Shown: positions 1-9,669, counted from the first letter of the stretch. The stretch is 64,000 bases of DNA from UBA3305 sp002373555 (GCA_946612455.1 CAMOER010000008.1:1-64000), one strand, 5' to 3'. Notes: generated by a model from the letters alone, not told the origin. Numbers and translations: made by a program.

Positions 1-233
1 GATATGTTCTGTATTACACCAGCCAGTGTCCGTTCAATGCAAAGTATGTTCCGGTACTGGAGAAGACGGCCGGAGAAAATGATATACCGTTCCATGCGAT
101 CCATATCGAAAGCAGAGAGGACGCACAGATTGCTCCGACACCGATTACAAACTATGCGTTGTTTCATGACGGAGAATATATTACGAATGAGCAGATGAAC
201 GATAAAAAATTCCTGAAGCTTGTGAATGCATAG
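1..233 (+). CDS. GNAT-family acetyltransferase, YoaP type (C-terminal fragment)
   Basis: The reading frame is open from base 3 to the TAG at 231-233, so only the last 76 residues are in the window and the start lies upstream. The fragment reads YVLYYTSQCPFNAKYVPVLE near its beginning and ends in KKFLKLVNA. This matches what I know as the YoaP-like domain at the C-terminus of some GNAT N-acetyltransferases, a thioredoxin-like region with a CPFNAKY segment. The acetyltransferase domain itself is not visible, so substrate is unknown. A strong terminator follows at 291-325, so it is the last gene of its unit. Confidence 0.75.
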   Translation, partial: YVLYYTSQCPFNAKYVPVLEKTAGENDIPFHAIHIESREDAQIAPTPITNYALFHDGEYITNEQMNDKKFLKLVNA

Positions 234-290
234 GAGCCGCAATGGCATCAACAAAAGAAAAACGGTAACGTTGTGGAGAATAACAGGCGG

Positions 291-325
291 TGCCTCTGAA
301 CTGTAAACGGTTCGGAGGCATTTTT
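291..325 (+). terminator. Rho-independent terminator after the YoaP-type gene
   Basis: TGCCTCTGAAC pairs with GTTCGGAGGCA (11 bp, one wobble) around an 8-nt loop and is followed by TTTTT. It lies 57 bases past the stop of the upstream gene. Confidence 0.85.
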
Positions 326-402
326 GATTCGCAGTCTTTTTAAAATCGATTCGTCGTTTTATGATGATGCTGATCGTTTTCGCTTTCTGACTTTGCTGCG
401 AT

Positions 403-545
403 TTTACAGTACACCGGTTACATGGCTTACAATAGGCGTTTATATTGAGAGGGATAAAGGAGGTTTCCATATGCTAATCAATTTCTGATGAAAAACGATT
501 TGGCACATAACGGGTCGCAGACACAATCTGTGACTCGGTTTTTTT
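403..545 (+). other. Short leader transcript or gene relic: 5-codon ORF between two terminators
   Basis: The 451-bp gap between the YoaP-type gene and the AraC gene (234-684) holds no normal gene. It contains a possible promoter (TTTACA 403-408, TACAAT 428-433, a long 19-nt spacer), a textbook ribosome site AAAGGAGG at 457-464 and an ATG at 471, but the frame stops after five codons (MLINF, TGA at 486-488). A hairpin with a T-tract follows directly (511-545). This could be an attenuator-like leader, a small RNA, or the two ends left after internal deletion of a gene. Confidence 0.35.
511..545 (+). terminator. Rho-independent terminator upstream of the AraC gene
   Basis: CGGGTCGCAGA pairs with TCTGTGACTCG (11 bp, two wobbles) around loop CACAA and is followed by a run of about eight T. 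It insulates the AraC gene from upstream transcription. Confidence 0.75.
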
Positions 546-593
546 ATCATAATACACGAATCTGCAAATTTTCTTACGCGATCTGAAACCATT

Positions 594-621
594 TTTACGC
601 GGAGGAATGATAGAATATAAT
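594..621 (+). promoter_or_regulatory. Candidate promoter of the AraC-family gene
   Basis: TTTACG at 594-599 and a perfect TATAAT at 616-621 are separated by 16 bases. The -10 box lies downstream of the most upstream possible ATG (607), which argues that translation starts at 685 instead. Confidence 0.5.
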
Positions 622-684
622 AATACAGACACACCATTACCGATCCGGACCCGAGAAATTTTGTACGAAAGGGCGGTATTTGCG

Positions 685-1611
685 ATGGAAGACAGGAAAC
701 AGGTGGAATTCCGGTATTATGATATACCGAAGGGTGATATTGTTTTTTCGCTGACGGGAGACACTTGGAATAAGGAATACGGAGAAGGACGGGAAAAGCT
801 GCATTTTCATAATTATTATGAGATCGGCATCTGTCATAGCGGAGAAGGCGAGATGACGCTCGGAGAGCATGAGCATCATTTTTATCCCGGCTGCATTTCC
901 CTGATCCCGACGACGGAGCTGCATACGACAAATACGTTCGGGGAGAAGGCCGCCTGGGAATGGATGTATTTTGATCTGCATGAGATCCTGGAGGAATTGT
1001 ATCCGGAAGATGAGATCCTGCGGGAAAATATCCGGCATATGATCCAGCGGGAAGGACGTCTGCTGACGCCGGATATGCATATTGAAAAAATGACCTTCCT
1101 GATCCGGAGCATTTTTGCCGAGATGCAGAACAGAGAATATATGTACAGGGACATGGTCAATCATTTTCTGCTGCTGCTCGTGGTGGAGATCATCCGGAAG
1201 ATGCAGGACAGGGATCTGCCGGATAAGATTTCTTATAAAATCGATATTTTTCCGGCGATCGATCATATCAAGCGCCATTTCGGAACTGCGATCAGGATCG
1301 GCGACCTGTCCAGGTGCTGCGGAATGAGCGAAAGTTATTTTCGCAAGGTCTTTGAACGCTATATGAATATGAAGCCGCTTGACTATCTCAATTTTGTCCG
1401 GATCCAGAAAGGCTGCGGACTCCTGCGGGAAACCGATCTTTCCGTAGCCGAAATATCCGAGCGGGTCGGATATGAAAGTGTATCCTCCTTTATCCGGAAT
1501 TTCCGGCAGATCATCGGCTGCACGCCGCATAAGTGGAAACGTGAGGAGGAACATGAAAAAACCAAATTCATGAATTATAATATTACGGCGCTGAAGGGAT
1601 GGCTTGAGTAG
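685..1611 (+). CDS. AraC-family transcriptional regulator
   Basis: A 308-residue protein with an N-terminal cupin-type sensing domain (HFHNYYEIGIC, then a glycine- and histidine-rich strand region) and two C-terminal AraC helix-turn-helix motifs covering the last 100 residues (IGDLSRCCGMSESYFRKVF, then LSVAEISERVGYESVSSFIR). Such proteins sense a sugar and activate nearby genes. It sits directly upstream of, and in the same direction as, a beta-galactosidase and a sugar symporter, so galactoside utilisation is the likely target; this is inference from position. I chose ATG 685 (AAAGGG 11 bases upstream) because ATG 607 abuts its GGAGGA and lies upstream of the likely -10 box. With 607 the protein would be 334 residues. 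Confidence 0.85.
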   Translation: MEDRKQVEFRYYDIPKGDIVFSLTGDTWNKEYGEGREKLHFHNYYEIGICHSGEGEMTLGEHEHHFYPGCISLIPTTELHTTNTFGEKAAWEWMYFDLHEILEELYPEDEILRENIRHMIQREGRLLTPDMHIEKMTFLIRSIFAEMQNREYMYRDMVNHFLLLLVVEIIRKMQDRDLPDKISYKIDIFPAIDHIKRHFGTAIRIGDLSRCCGMSESYFRKVFERYMNMKPLDYLNFVRIQKGCGLLRETDLSVAEISERVGYESVSSFIRNFRQIIGCTPHKWKREEEHEKTKFMNYNITALKGWLE

Positions 1612-1657
1612 GATCGTTTCCGCTCATTTTCAGATGGTTATCGAAAACAATAAAAAT

Positions 1658-1706
1658 ATCGGGGATAGTACAATTATATTATGCAATGAAAGAAAAAGTC
1701 CCCGAT
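1658..1706. promoter_or_regulatory. Inverted repeat around the likely lacZ promoter
   Basis: ATCGGGGA (1658-1665) and TCCCCGAT (1699-1706) form a perfect 8-bp inverted repeat flanking an AT-rich stretch with a -10-like TATATT at 1675-1680. No good -35 box is present, as expected for an activator-dependent promoter. It may be an operator or an RNA hairpin; the binding protein is unknown. Confidence 0.35.
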
Positions 1707-1828
1707 CATAGGTAAGCCGTATTGGCTGCTGCAGTATACAGATGACCGCAGGACCGGATCGTTCGGAACAGATCTTGATTTGTTTGGATATCCGGTGCTG
1801 CGGTATTTCATTAAAAGGAGGAGAGCAG

Positions 1829-4800
1829 ATGATCATACCGAATTATTTTGAAGATCTCAAAGTACTGCATGAAAATATGCTTCCCTGGCGGGCCTATTAT
1901 ATCCCCGCCTCCGGAAGAATGGATTGTCTCGTGGATCACCGGGAGCGTTCCGACCGGTTCCTCCTGCTGAACGGATCATGGAAATTCCATTATTATGACA
2001 GCGTACGGGAGATGCAGGACTGTTTCTTTGAAGATGGATTTGATACGGCAGGCTTTAAGGATGTGACCGTTCCTGCCGTCTGGCAGAATTACGGATCTGA
2101 CAGTCATCAATATACGAACTACCGGTATCCGTTTCCGGTGGATCCGCCTTATGTTCCGCTGCAGAATCCGTGCGGAGCTTATATACGCGAATTTGTGTAT
2201 ACGAAAGATCCGGCGGCACCAAGCGCCTTTCTTACGTTTGAAGGCGTGGATTCGTGCTTCTACGTTTGGCTGAACGGACACTATGTCGGTTACAGCCAGA
2301 TCTCTCATGCCTCCCACGAGTTTGATATCACGGATCATCTGACGGAAGGCATGAACCGGCTCGCTGTACTGGTCCTGAAATGGTGCGATGGGAGCTATCT
2401 GGAGGATCAGGATAAATTCCGTATGAGCGGCATTTTCCGGGACGTCTATATCCTGAAAAGGCCGGAGAACACAGTCTTTGATTATTTTGTCAGGACGATC
2501 ATCGGAGAACATCAGGCGAATATCCTGATCGATCTGAATTATTTCGGGAATCAGAAAACAGCGGAGATCGGAATCTATGACGCAGAAGACCGCGAGGTCG
2601 CATCCGGGAGCGTTCGGGAGCATGGATCGTTTGTCATCCCGGAACCGGTACTGTGGAACTGTGAACAGCCGTATCTCTATACCCTGGTCATCAGAACCGA
2701 AAACGAGACCATCACGGATCATATCGGGATCCGGGAGATCCGTGTGCACAACAATATCGTGTATGTGAACGGCAGCCCGATCAAATTCCGGGGTGTGAAC
2801 CGGCATGAATCGGATCCGGTGACAGGATGCGTGGTGGATATCGATCATGTGAAGCGTGATCTGCAGATGATCAAAGCCCATAACTTTAATGCCATCCGCG
2901 CAAGCCATTATCCGAATATCCCGTATTTTTATGAACTCTGCGACCGGTACGGCTTTTTTGTGATCGATGAAGCGGACAATGAAAGTCACGGCACCTGGCA
3001 GCTGTTTTATAAGAACAATGAGGACAGGGAACGGGCGGAACGATGGAATGAGATGATCTCGGACGAGCCGGCCTTTATCGAACCGACCCTGGACCGAACG
3101 AGAAGTATGATCGAAAGGAACAAGAACCGGCCCTGCATCGTTATCTGGTCCATGGGAAATGAATGCGGTTACGGATGCACCTTTGAACAGGCGCTGCGAT
3201 GGACGAAGCAGTATGATCCTACCCGGCTGACACACTATGAGAGTGCTTACTATAAAGGCAGGAAGCGGAAATACGACTATTCCGATATTGATCTTTACAG
3301 CAGGATGTATCCGCAGTTTCAGGAGGTCCTGGATTATGTCGGCAGTGATCCGGACAAACCTTTCCTGATGGTGGAATACTGTCATGCCATGGGTAACGGA
3401 CCGGGGGATTTCGAAGATTACTTTGAACTCATCGACCGCTATGACTGTATATGCGGCGGCTTCGTCTGGGAGTGGTGCGATCATGCAGTATATGCGGGAA
3501 TCGCAGAAAACGGGAAAAAAAGATACCTGTATGGCGGGGATTCAGGTGAATTTCTGCATGACGGGAATTTCTGCATGGACGGACTGGTATTCCCGGACAG
3601 AAAACCGCACACCGGTCTGCTCGAAATTAAAAATGTGCACAGACCGGGAAGAGTGGTTTCGTACGAACAGGAAAAGGGGATCCTGACGATCCGTAACATG
3701 CTTGATTTTACGGATCTGCTGACTGCCGCGGACATCTTCTGGGAGATGACATGTGACGGAGAGACCGTGGGGGAAGGGATCCTGATGGATGCGGTAATAA
3801 AGAGTATTCCGCCGCACACTGCGGCAGCATTTCATCTGAAGCCCGCCGTACCGGAGACAGGAAGATGTTATCTGCGGATCATTTACCGATCAAAGCCTGA
3901 CGGTCCGGATGGAAACGGGCGGGAACTCGGGTTTGACGAGATCCGCCTGACGAATTCGGATGGCCGCAGCAGGACTGTGGTTTCCGAAAAACTGTCAGAC
4001 CTGCGAAACGGTGCGGGGAAGGAGCTGACCGTTGCGCCGGAAGAGGACAGATATCTGCTCGTCTCCGGCGAAGGATTCCGGTACAGGTTTAACAGGTTGA
4101 CAGGGCTCTTTGACAGCCTGCAGTACGCAGATGCGGAGTATCTGGACCGTCCGATGGAAATCAGCATCTGGCGGGCGCCGACGGACAATGATATTCAGAT
4201 CAAAAAGGAATGGTACCGCGCTTTTTATGACAGAACTTCCGTCAGATCCTACAGAACGAACTGGGAGACGACGGATGCCGGCGTCGAGATCCATTGCGAA
4301 ATGGCGCTGACGGCAGATTCGGTCCAGCGGATCCTGGAGATGGATACGCTCTGGATGATCAGCGCGGCAGGTCAGATCACAGTGCATATGCATGTGAAGC
4401 GGAATGCGGAGTTCCCCGAGCTGCCTCGTTTCGGCCTGCGGCTGTTCCTCCCGGCATCCCTGTGCAATGTGACTTATTACGGACTGGGGCCGACAGAAAG
4501 TTATCCGGATAAAAGGCAGGCTGCGTATCATGGCCGTTTCCGGGCTTCCGTCACAGATCTGCATGAGGATTATCTTCGTCCGCAGGAGAACGGCAGTCAC
4601 GATGACTGTGATTATGTAACGGCAGCGTCGGAATGCAGAGGGCTGACTGCGATCTCGGATTTTCCGTTTTCCTTTAACGCATCCATGTATACGCAGGAGG
4701 AACTGACCTGGAAAGCGCATAACTATGAACTGGAACCCTGCGGGTCTGTGGTCCTGAACCTGGATCGGAAGCAGAACGGGATCGGCTCGAACAGCTGCGG

Positions 4801-4885
4801 ACCGCGGCCGAAGGAGAAATACAGATTCGATGATCTGACATTCGTTTATTATCTGTCACTCATTCCGTTTGCGGAAGAGGACTGA
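1829..4885 (+). CDS. lacZ: Beta-galactosidase, GH2 family (LacZ type)
   Basis: A 1018-residue enzyme, the length of LacZ-type GH2 beta-galactosidases. It hydrolyses terminal beta-D-galactosides by a retaining mechanism. Visible in order: sugar-binding jelly roll (about 40-215), immunoglobulin-like domain, TIM barrel with FRGVNRHESDP and DEADNESHG, the acid/base glutamate E445 in WSMGNECGYG, the nucleophile E516 in MVEYCHAMGNGPG, and a C-terminal beta-sandwich small domain. The spacing of the two glutamates (71) resembles E. coli LacZ (76). There is no signal peptide, so it is intracellular and needs a transporter, which follows 23 bases downstream. ATG 1829 is chosen for its AAGGAGG (1814-1820); a longer frame to 1742 lacks a ribosome site. 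Confidence 0.95.
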   Translation: MIIPNYFEDLKVLHENMLPWRAYYIPASGRMDCLVDHRERSDRFLLLNGSWKFHYYDSVREMQDCFFEDGFDTAGFKDVTVPAVWQNYGSDSHQYTNYRYPFPVDPPYVPLQNPCGAYIREFVYTKDPAAPSAFLTFEGVDSCFYVWLNGHYVGYSQISHASHEFDITDHLTEGMNRLAVLVLKWCDGSYLEDQDKFRMSGIFRDVYILKRPENTVFDYFVRTIIGEHQANILIDLNYFGNQKTAEIGIYDAEDREVASGSVREHGSFVIPEPVLWNCEQPYLYTLVIRTENETITDHIGIREIRVHNNIVYVNGSPIKFRGVNRHESDPVTGCVVDIDHVKRDLQMIKAHNFNAIRASHYPNIPYFYELCDRYGFFVIDEADNESHGTWQLFYKNNEDRERAERWNEMISDEPAFIEPTLDRTRSMIERNKNRPCIVIWSMGNECGYGCTFEQALRWTKQYDPTRLTHYESAYYKGRKRKYDYSDIDLYSRMYPQFQEVLDYVGSDPDKPFLMVEYCHAMGNGPGDFEDYFELIDRYDCICGGFVWEWCDHAVYAGIAENGKKRYLYGGDSGEFLHDGNFCMDGLVFPDRKPHTGLLEIKNVHRPGRVVSYEQEKGILTIRNMLDFTDLLTAADIFWEMTCDGETVGEGILMDAVIKSIPPHTAAAFHLKPAVPETGRCYLRIIYRSKPDGPDGNGRELGFDEIRLTNSDGRSRTVVSEKLSDLRNGAGKELTVAPEEDRYLLVSGEGFRYRFNRLTGLFDSLQYADAEYLDRPMEISIWRAPTDNDIQIKKEWYRAFYDRTSVRSYRTNWETTDAGVEIHCEMALTADSVQRILEMDTLWMISAAGQITVHMHVKRNAEFPELPRFGLRLFLPASLCNVTYYGLGPTESYPDKRQAAYHGRFRASVTDLHEDYLRPQENGSHDDCDYVTAASECRGLTAISDFPFSFNASMYTQEELTWKAHNYELEPCGSVVLNLDRKQNGIGSNSCGPRPKEKYRFDDLTFVYYLSLIPFAEED

Positions 4886-4908
4886 AACAAAGGAAGGAGC
4901 TTTATAAT

Positions 4909-6294
4909 ATGGAAGAAAGAACCTATCTGAAATGGTACAACAAGGTCGGATACGGCTCGGGCGATATTGCCGGAAATGTGGTATATGCCCTGCTTTCCGC
5001 ATTCGTCATGATCTTCCTGACGGATACCGTCGGAATGAATGCCGGCGTCGTCGGAACGCTGATCGCCGTATCAAAGCTGTTTGACGGTGTAAGCGATATC
5101 TTTTTCGGATCGCTGATCGATAAGACGCACAGCCGGATGGGAAAGGCAAGACCATGGATGTTCTACGGGTATTTCGGCTGTGCCGTCTGTCTTGTCGCCA
5201 TCTTCTGCATTCCGGCCGGGATCGGTGCATTTGCGCAGTATGCATGGTTCTTTATCGCCTATACCCTGCTCAACGCCGGCTTCTATACGGCGAATAATAT
5301 CGCGTACTCCGCACTGACGGCATTGATCACGAAAAACAATCATGAGCGTGTGGAAATGGGCTCGATCCGTTTCATGTTCGCATTTGGCACCAGCATGCTG
5401 ATCCAGACGATCACGGTCGGTATGGTGGCGCATTTCGGCGGCGGTGCCGCAGCCTGGCGTACAGTCGCGATCATTTATGCGATCGTCGGCGTGCTATCCA
5501 ATACGATCTCTGTCATGTCCGTCAGGGAGCTTACGCCGGAGGAACTGGCCGAGGGGGAAGTGTCTGCTGAAAAAGAGGCGCCGGCGGAGGAGAAATACAA
5601 TCTGATCGATGCCTTTAAACTGCTGGCGCACAACAAATATTTCCTGATGATCTGCGGTGCATACCTTCTGATGCAGATCTATTCCGCGACGCTGAACATG
5701 GGAATTTATTTCATGACATATGTCCTGAAAAATGCCAATCTGCTCGGCGTTTTCTCGTGGGCGATCAATATTCCGATGATCATCGGCCTTCTGCTGACAC
5801 CGACCCTCGTACTGAAATTTCATGGAATGTATAAGCTGAATATTTACGGTTATACACTGGGAACCATCGGACGTCTGGGCGTCGTGGTTGCCGGCTATAT
5901 GGGAAGCGTTCCGCTGATGCTGGCATGCACGGCAATCGCAGCGCTCGGCATGAGCCCGCTGCAGGGAGATATGAATGCGCTGATCGCCACGACGTCGGAA
6001 TATACCTTCTTGACAAAAGGCAAACGGGTAGACGGTACGATGTATTCCTGCACCTCTTTCGGAACCAAGGTGGGCGGCGGCCTCGGCACGGCGATCGCCG
6101 GCTGGCTGCTGGCCCTGAGCGGATATGTCGGCGGCGCTGCGGAACAGTCCGCCTCGACGATGAACATGCTCCACATTATGTATCTCTGGTTGCCGATGAT
6201 CTTTAACCTGCTGATCACGATCCTGCTGACACGGCTCAATGTTGAACGGGCGAATGAAGAGCTGATCGCAAAGATCCGGAGCGGAGAGGGATAA
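4909..6294 (+). CDS. GPH-family sugar:cation symporter
   Basis: A 461-residue membrane protein with about 12 hydrophobic segments. The N-terminus (VGYGSGDIAGNVVYALL, then a DG..D region and RMGKARPW between helices 2 and 3) is typical of the glycoside-pentoside-hexuronide symporters of the major facilitator superfamily, the family of MelB and LacS. It probably imports a galactoside together with a cation. It follows the beta-galactosidase by 23 bases with AAGGAAGGAG before the ATG, so the two are cotranscribed. The LacS-type C-terminal EIIA domain is absent. Exact substrate cannot be read from sequence. Confidence 0.9.
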   Translation: MEERTYLKWYNKVGYGSGDIAGNVVYALLSAFVMIFLTDTVGMNAGVVGTLIAVSKLFDGVSDIFFGSLIDKTHSRMGKARPWMFYGYFGCAVCLVAIFCIPAGIGAFAQYAWFFIAYTLLNAGFYTANNIAYSALTALITKNNHERVEMGSIRFMFAFGTSMLIQTITVGMVAHFGGGAAAWRTVAIIYAIVGVLSNTISVMSVRELTPEELAEGEVSAEKEAPAEEKYNLIDAFKLLAHNKYFLMICGAYLLMQIYSATLNMGIYFMTYVLKNANLLGVFSWAINIPMIIGLLLTPTLVLKFHGMYKLNIYGYTLGTIGRLGVVVAGYMGSVPLMLACTAIAALGMSPLQGDMNALIATTSEYTFLTKGKRVDGTMYSCTSFGTKVGGGLGTAIAGWLLALSGYVGGAAEQSASTMNMLHIMYLWLPMIFNLLITILLTRLNVERANEELIAKIRSGEG

Positions 6295-6331
6295 GGATCG
6301 CAGAACAAAAGAATATAAGACCGTGATCCTG

Positions 6332-6376
6332 CGGCAGAACAGACCTGGAAGATCGTCTGTTCTGCCGTTTGTTATG
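6332..6376 (+). terminator. Terminator of the beta-galactosidase operon
   Basis: A perfect 13-bp stem (CGGCAGAACAGAC with GTCTGTTCTGCCG) with a 10-nt loop follows the symporter stop by 37 bases. The tail TTTGTTATGTATTTT is T-rich but interrupted. Confidence 0.7.
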
Positions 6377-6380
6377 TATT

Positions 6381-6410
6381 TTGAAGTATTCTCTGGAATT
6401 ATGCGATAAT
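6381..6410 (+). promoter_or_regulatory. Candidate promoter of the hybrid histidine kinase gene
   Basis: TTGAAG (6381-6386) and GATAAT (6405-6410) are separated by 18 bases and lie about 110 bases before the start codon. Confidence 0.4.
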
Positions 6411-6518
6411 TGATGAAATTCGTGTGCAAAAAACGCTTTTTGTGGTATGCTAATAAAGGTAAATCATTGCTGCTGTTTCTGCAGACAGCATCTATCAGTT
6501 CGAATCCGGGGAAGCAAA

Positions 6519-9500
6519 ATGAAAAAGAACAGTCAGGCAAATCAGCGTAATATAACCAACGTGGCGATTATCGGCACGATCATTGTTTTTGCTATCCTGA
6601 TCATGGGCACAGTCTGGATGGGACGGAGCGGAAGAACAGATACGGAAAGAGCCGTCCGGGCGGTCAGCCTCCTGTATCTGGATGAGCTGGCCGGACGCCG
6701 GGAGCAGGTCGTCGAAAGCAATCTGCAGAATAAGATCAGAGATCTTCAGACCGCGGTCGATCTCCTGGATGAAAATGATCTGACGGATATCAGCTCCCTG
6801 CAGGAGTATCAGGCAAAGATGAGGCAGCTCTACAACGTGGATAAGTTCGCGTTCGTCGACGCAGACGGACTGATTTATACTGCGAACGGCACATTGCAGA
6901 ATATCAGCGATTACGCTTTTGACTATACCTCCCTGGATGCGGCAGAGATCTCGATCCTGAATCTCCAGTCGGAAGAGAAGAAAGTCGTGGTTGCCGCACC
7001 GGTCGATATTCACATCGATGAAACAGTACTGAAGGTCTGTTTCATGGAGATCGACATGCAGGAAATGCTGCAGGGGGTATCCATGAATTCCGACAGGGGC
7101 GCCTCTACCTTCTGCAATCTCTATACCAAAGACGGTATCGCCCTCACCAATACGATCCTCGGCGGACTTGCCGTGGAGGATAACCTTTTGGTAGCCATGC
7201 AGAATGCTGTATTCGAAGACGGGTATTCGTATGAAGAGTTTAAGAACGATTTTCAGAATGATGCCCGCGGAGAGGTCTCCTTTATTTATAACGGGATCCG
7301 CGAGACTTTGAGTTACATTCCCGTGAGAGGGACAGACTGGCAGCTGACGTATCTGATCCGGGAAAGCGTGATCAGCGACCAGATCAGTTCGATCTCCGGC
7401 GGCATCATCATCAAGAGCATTATTCAGTCAATTCTGACGATCATCGCACTGCTGGCCATGTTCCTGTTCATTATCAGCCAGAGCCGGAGAAATGCGCAGC
7501 TGCGGCTGGAGCAGGAGACTGCCGAAGCGGCGAACAAAGTCAAACAGGAAGAGATGGAGCAGCGTCTTATGCTGCAGCAGAAGCTTCTGGATGAAGAAAA
7601 GCACCGTACGCAGCTGGATAAGATGATCACCGCCATGGCAACAGATTACCGCAGTGTCTATCATGTGGATCTGGCGGAAGATGTCGCCGTCTGTTACCGG
7701 GCGGATCCGAATGATAAAGAACAGTTCAAGGAAGGTGAATATTTCCCTTATCAGGAATCCTTCATCCGTTATGCCGAAAGATTTGTGGCAGAGCAGTTCC
7801 GGGACGGATTCCTGGATTTTGTCAATCCTGAGAGTATCCGGAAGAGACTGGAAAAAGAAGAGATCCTTGCCTACCGGTATCTGGTACAGCGGGACGGGAA
7901 TGAATACTATGAAATGATCCGGATCGCAGATGCTCTTGGCAGGAGCAATGACCCGCAGGAGCGAACTGTGAATGAGATCGGGCTGGGTCTGACGATCATT
8001 GATACGGAAATGCGCGAAACGCTGGCCCGGGAGAAGGTCCTGAGTGAAGCGCTTGCAGAGGCGGAACAGGCCAATAAAGCGAAGACGACGTTCCTTTCGA
8101 GCATGAGCCATGAGATCCGTACGCCGATGAATGCGATCATCGGACTGGACAACATCGCGCTCAATGATCCCGAAACGCCCGAAAAAATCAAGGGATATCT
8201 GGAAAAGATCGGCACTTCCGCGGATCATCTGCTGAACATCATCAATGATATTCTGGATATGTCCAGGATCGAGTCCGGCAGGATGACGTTAAAGAACGAG
8301 GAGTTCTCGTTCCGGAAGCTGCTGGAATCCATCAATACGCTTTTTGCCGGCCAGACCGCCGAAAAAGGGATCGATTACCAGTGCCATGTCCTGGGAGAAC
8401 TGGATGATTATTATATCGGCGACAGTATGAAACTGCGCCAGGTACTGATCAATATCCTGAGCAATGCCGTTAAGTTCACGCCAGAAGGCGGAAAGGTGGC
8501 GTTTTCTGTTGCGAAGAAAGCCGGATTTGAGGGAAAGACGGCGCTTTGCTTTACCGTCGCGGATACCGGCATCGGCATGAGCCCGGAATTCCTTCCGCAT
8601 ATTTTTGATACATTCTCGCAGGAGAATGCTTCGACGACCAATAAATACGGCAGCTCCGGTCTCGGCATGTCGATCACGAAGAACATCGTGGAGATGATGA
8701 ACGGCAATATCGAAGTCGAGAGCGAGAAAGGAAAGGGCTCGACATTTACTGTCACCGTGACGCTCGCCGACTCCGCCAGAAAGGATTCGGCGGAGGATGC
8801 GGAGGAGATCCGTCCGGAAGACATGACAGTCCTGATCGTGGATGATGATCCGATCGCCTGTGAGCACGCAAGGCTCGTACTCGGAAAGGCGGGGATCAAT
8901 TCCGAGACAGCCGCGTCGGGTGCGGAAGCGGTAGAGAAAGTCCGGCTGCGGCATGCGAGAAGAGTCCCTTATAACCTGATCCTGATTGACTGGAAGATGC
9001 CGGAAATGGACGGGGTAGAGGCTACGAGAAAGATCCGTGAGATCGTAGGGCATGAATCCGCCATTATTATCCTGACCGCGTACCGATGGGATGATATTCT
9101 GGAGGAAGCGACGCAGGCCGGCGTTGACAGTTTTCTGGCGAAACCGCTGTTTGCCGGTGCGGTAATGGATGAATTCCGGTCAGCATCAAAAAGAAAATGC
9201 AGTAAAAAGAAGGGCGGAGAGAAAAAGGCGGATCTGACCGGCCGCAGGATCCTTCTGGCGGAAGATGTTCAGATCAATGCCGAGATCATGATGATGGTCC
9301 TGGAGAACCGGAAGATGCAGGTCGATCTTGCCGAAAACGGAAGGATCGCCGTTGATAAATTTGCCGCCCATGAGCCGGGATATTACGATGCTGTTCTGAT
9401 GGATATGCGGATGCCGGAAATGGACGGACTGACGGCGACGAAGACCATTCGTGCCATGGACCGGGAAGATGCGAAGACCATCCCGATCATCGCACTGACA

Positions 9501-9620
9501 GCCAATGCTTTTGATGAAGATGTTCAGAGAAGCCTGCAGGCCGGTCTGAATGCCCATCTCTCCAAACCGGTCCAGCCGGATTCGCTGTACGAAACACTGG
9601 AGAGCCTGATCAGAACCTGA
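6519..9620 (+). CDS. Hybrid sensor histidine kinase with two receiver domains
   Basis: A 1033-residue membrane sensor. In order: transmembrane segment (about 14-35), extracytoplasmic Cache-like sensor region (about 36-295), second transmembrane segment (about 297-322), coiled-coil linker, a PAS-like region, HisKA with phospho-acceptor H531 in SSMSHEIRTPMNAI, HATPase_c with DTGIGM and GLGMSI, then two CheY-like receivers with acceptor aspartates D824 (LIDWKMPEMDG) and D962 (LMDMRMPEMDG). No HPt domain or separate response regulator is encoded beside it, so its output partner is elsewhere. ATG 6519 has GGGGAAG just upstream. It is flanked by its own promoter and the rplS promoter and appears monocistronic. 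Signal unknown. Confidence 0.92.
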   Translation: MKKNSQANQRNITNVAIIGTIIVFAILIMGTVWMGRSGRTDTERAVRAVSLLYLDELAGRREQVVESNLQNKIRDLQTAVDLLDENDLTDISSLQEYQAKMRQLYNVDKFAFVDADGLIYTANGTLQNISDYAFDYTSLDAAEISILNLQSEEKKVVVAAPVDIHIDETVLKVCFMEIDMQEMLQGVSMNSDRGASTFCNLYTKDGIALTNTILGGLAVEDNLLVAMQNAVFEDGYSYEEFKNDFQNDARGEVSFIYNGIRETLSYIPVRGTDWQLTYLIRESVISDQISSISGGIIIKSIIQSILTIIALLAMFLFIISQSRRNAQLRLEQETAEAANKVKQEEMEQRLMLQQKLLDEEKHRTQLDKMITAMATDYRSVYHVDLAEDVAVCYRADPNDKEQFKEGEYFPYQESFIRYAERFVAEQFRDGFLDFVNPESIRKRLEKEEILAYRYLVQRDGNEYYEMIRIADALGRSNDPQERTVNEIGLGLTIIDTEMRETLAREKVLSEALAEAEQANKAKTTFLSSMSHEIRTPMNAIIGLDNIALNDPETPEKIKGYLEKIGTSADHLLNIINDILDMSRIESGRMTLKNEEFSFRKLLESINTLFAGQTAEKGIDYQCHVLGELDDYYIGDSMKLRQVLINILSNAVKFTPEGGKVAFSVAKKAGFEGKTALCFTVADTGIGMSPEFLPHIFDTFSQENASTTNKYGSSGLGMSITKNIVEMMNGNIEVESEKGKGSTFTVTVTLADSARKDSAEDAEEIRPEDMTVLIVDDDPIACEHARLVLGKAGINSETAASGAEAVEKVRLRHARRVPYNLILIDWKMPEMDGVEATRKIREIVGHESAIIILTAYRWDDILEEATQAGVDSFLAKPLFAGAVMDEFRSASKRKCSKKKGGEKKADLTGRRILLAEDVQINAEIMMMVLENRKMQVDLAENGRIAVDKFAAHEPGYYDAVLMDMRMPEMDGLTATKTIRAMDREDAKTIPIIALTANAFDEDVQRSLQAGLNAHLSKPVQPDSLYETLESLIRT

Positions 9621-9640
9621 AAAATTTCCTGAAATTCCGC

Positions 9641-9669
9641 TTGCATACGGTCTCGTTTTGTGCTAAGTT
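9641..9669 (+). promoter_or_regulatory. Candidate promoter of rplS
   Basis: TTGCAT (9641-9646) and TAAGTT (9664-9669) with a 17-bp spacer. The 70-base leader that follows could hold an L19 autoregulatory structure, but I cannot demonstrate one. Confidence 0.45.

Noticed and set aside
4..198. 64-codon frame at the left edge
   Set aside because: Wrong frame over the YoaP-type coding region, whose real frame ends at 233.
607..684. Upstream ATG for the AraC gene
   Set aside because: Its GGAGGA is directly adjacent to the ATG and the likely -10 box lies after it; ATG 685 is preferred, though not proven.
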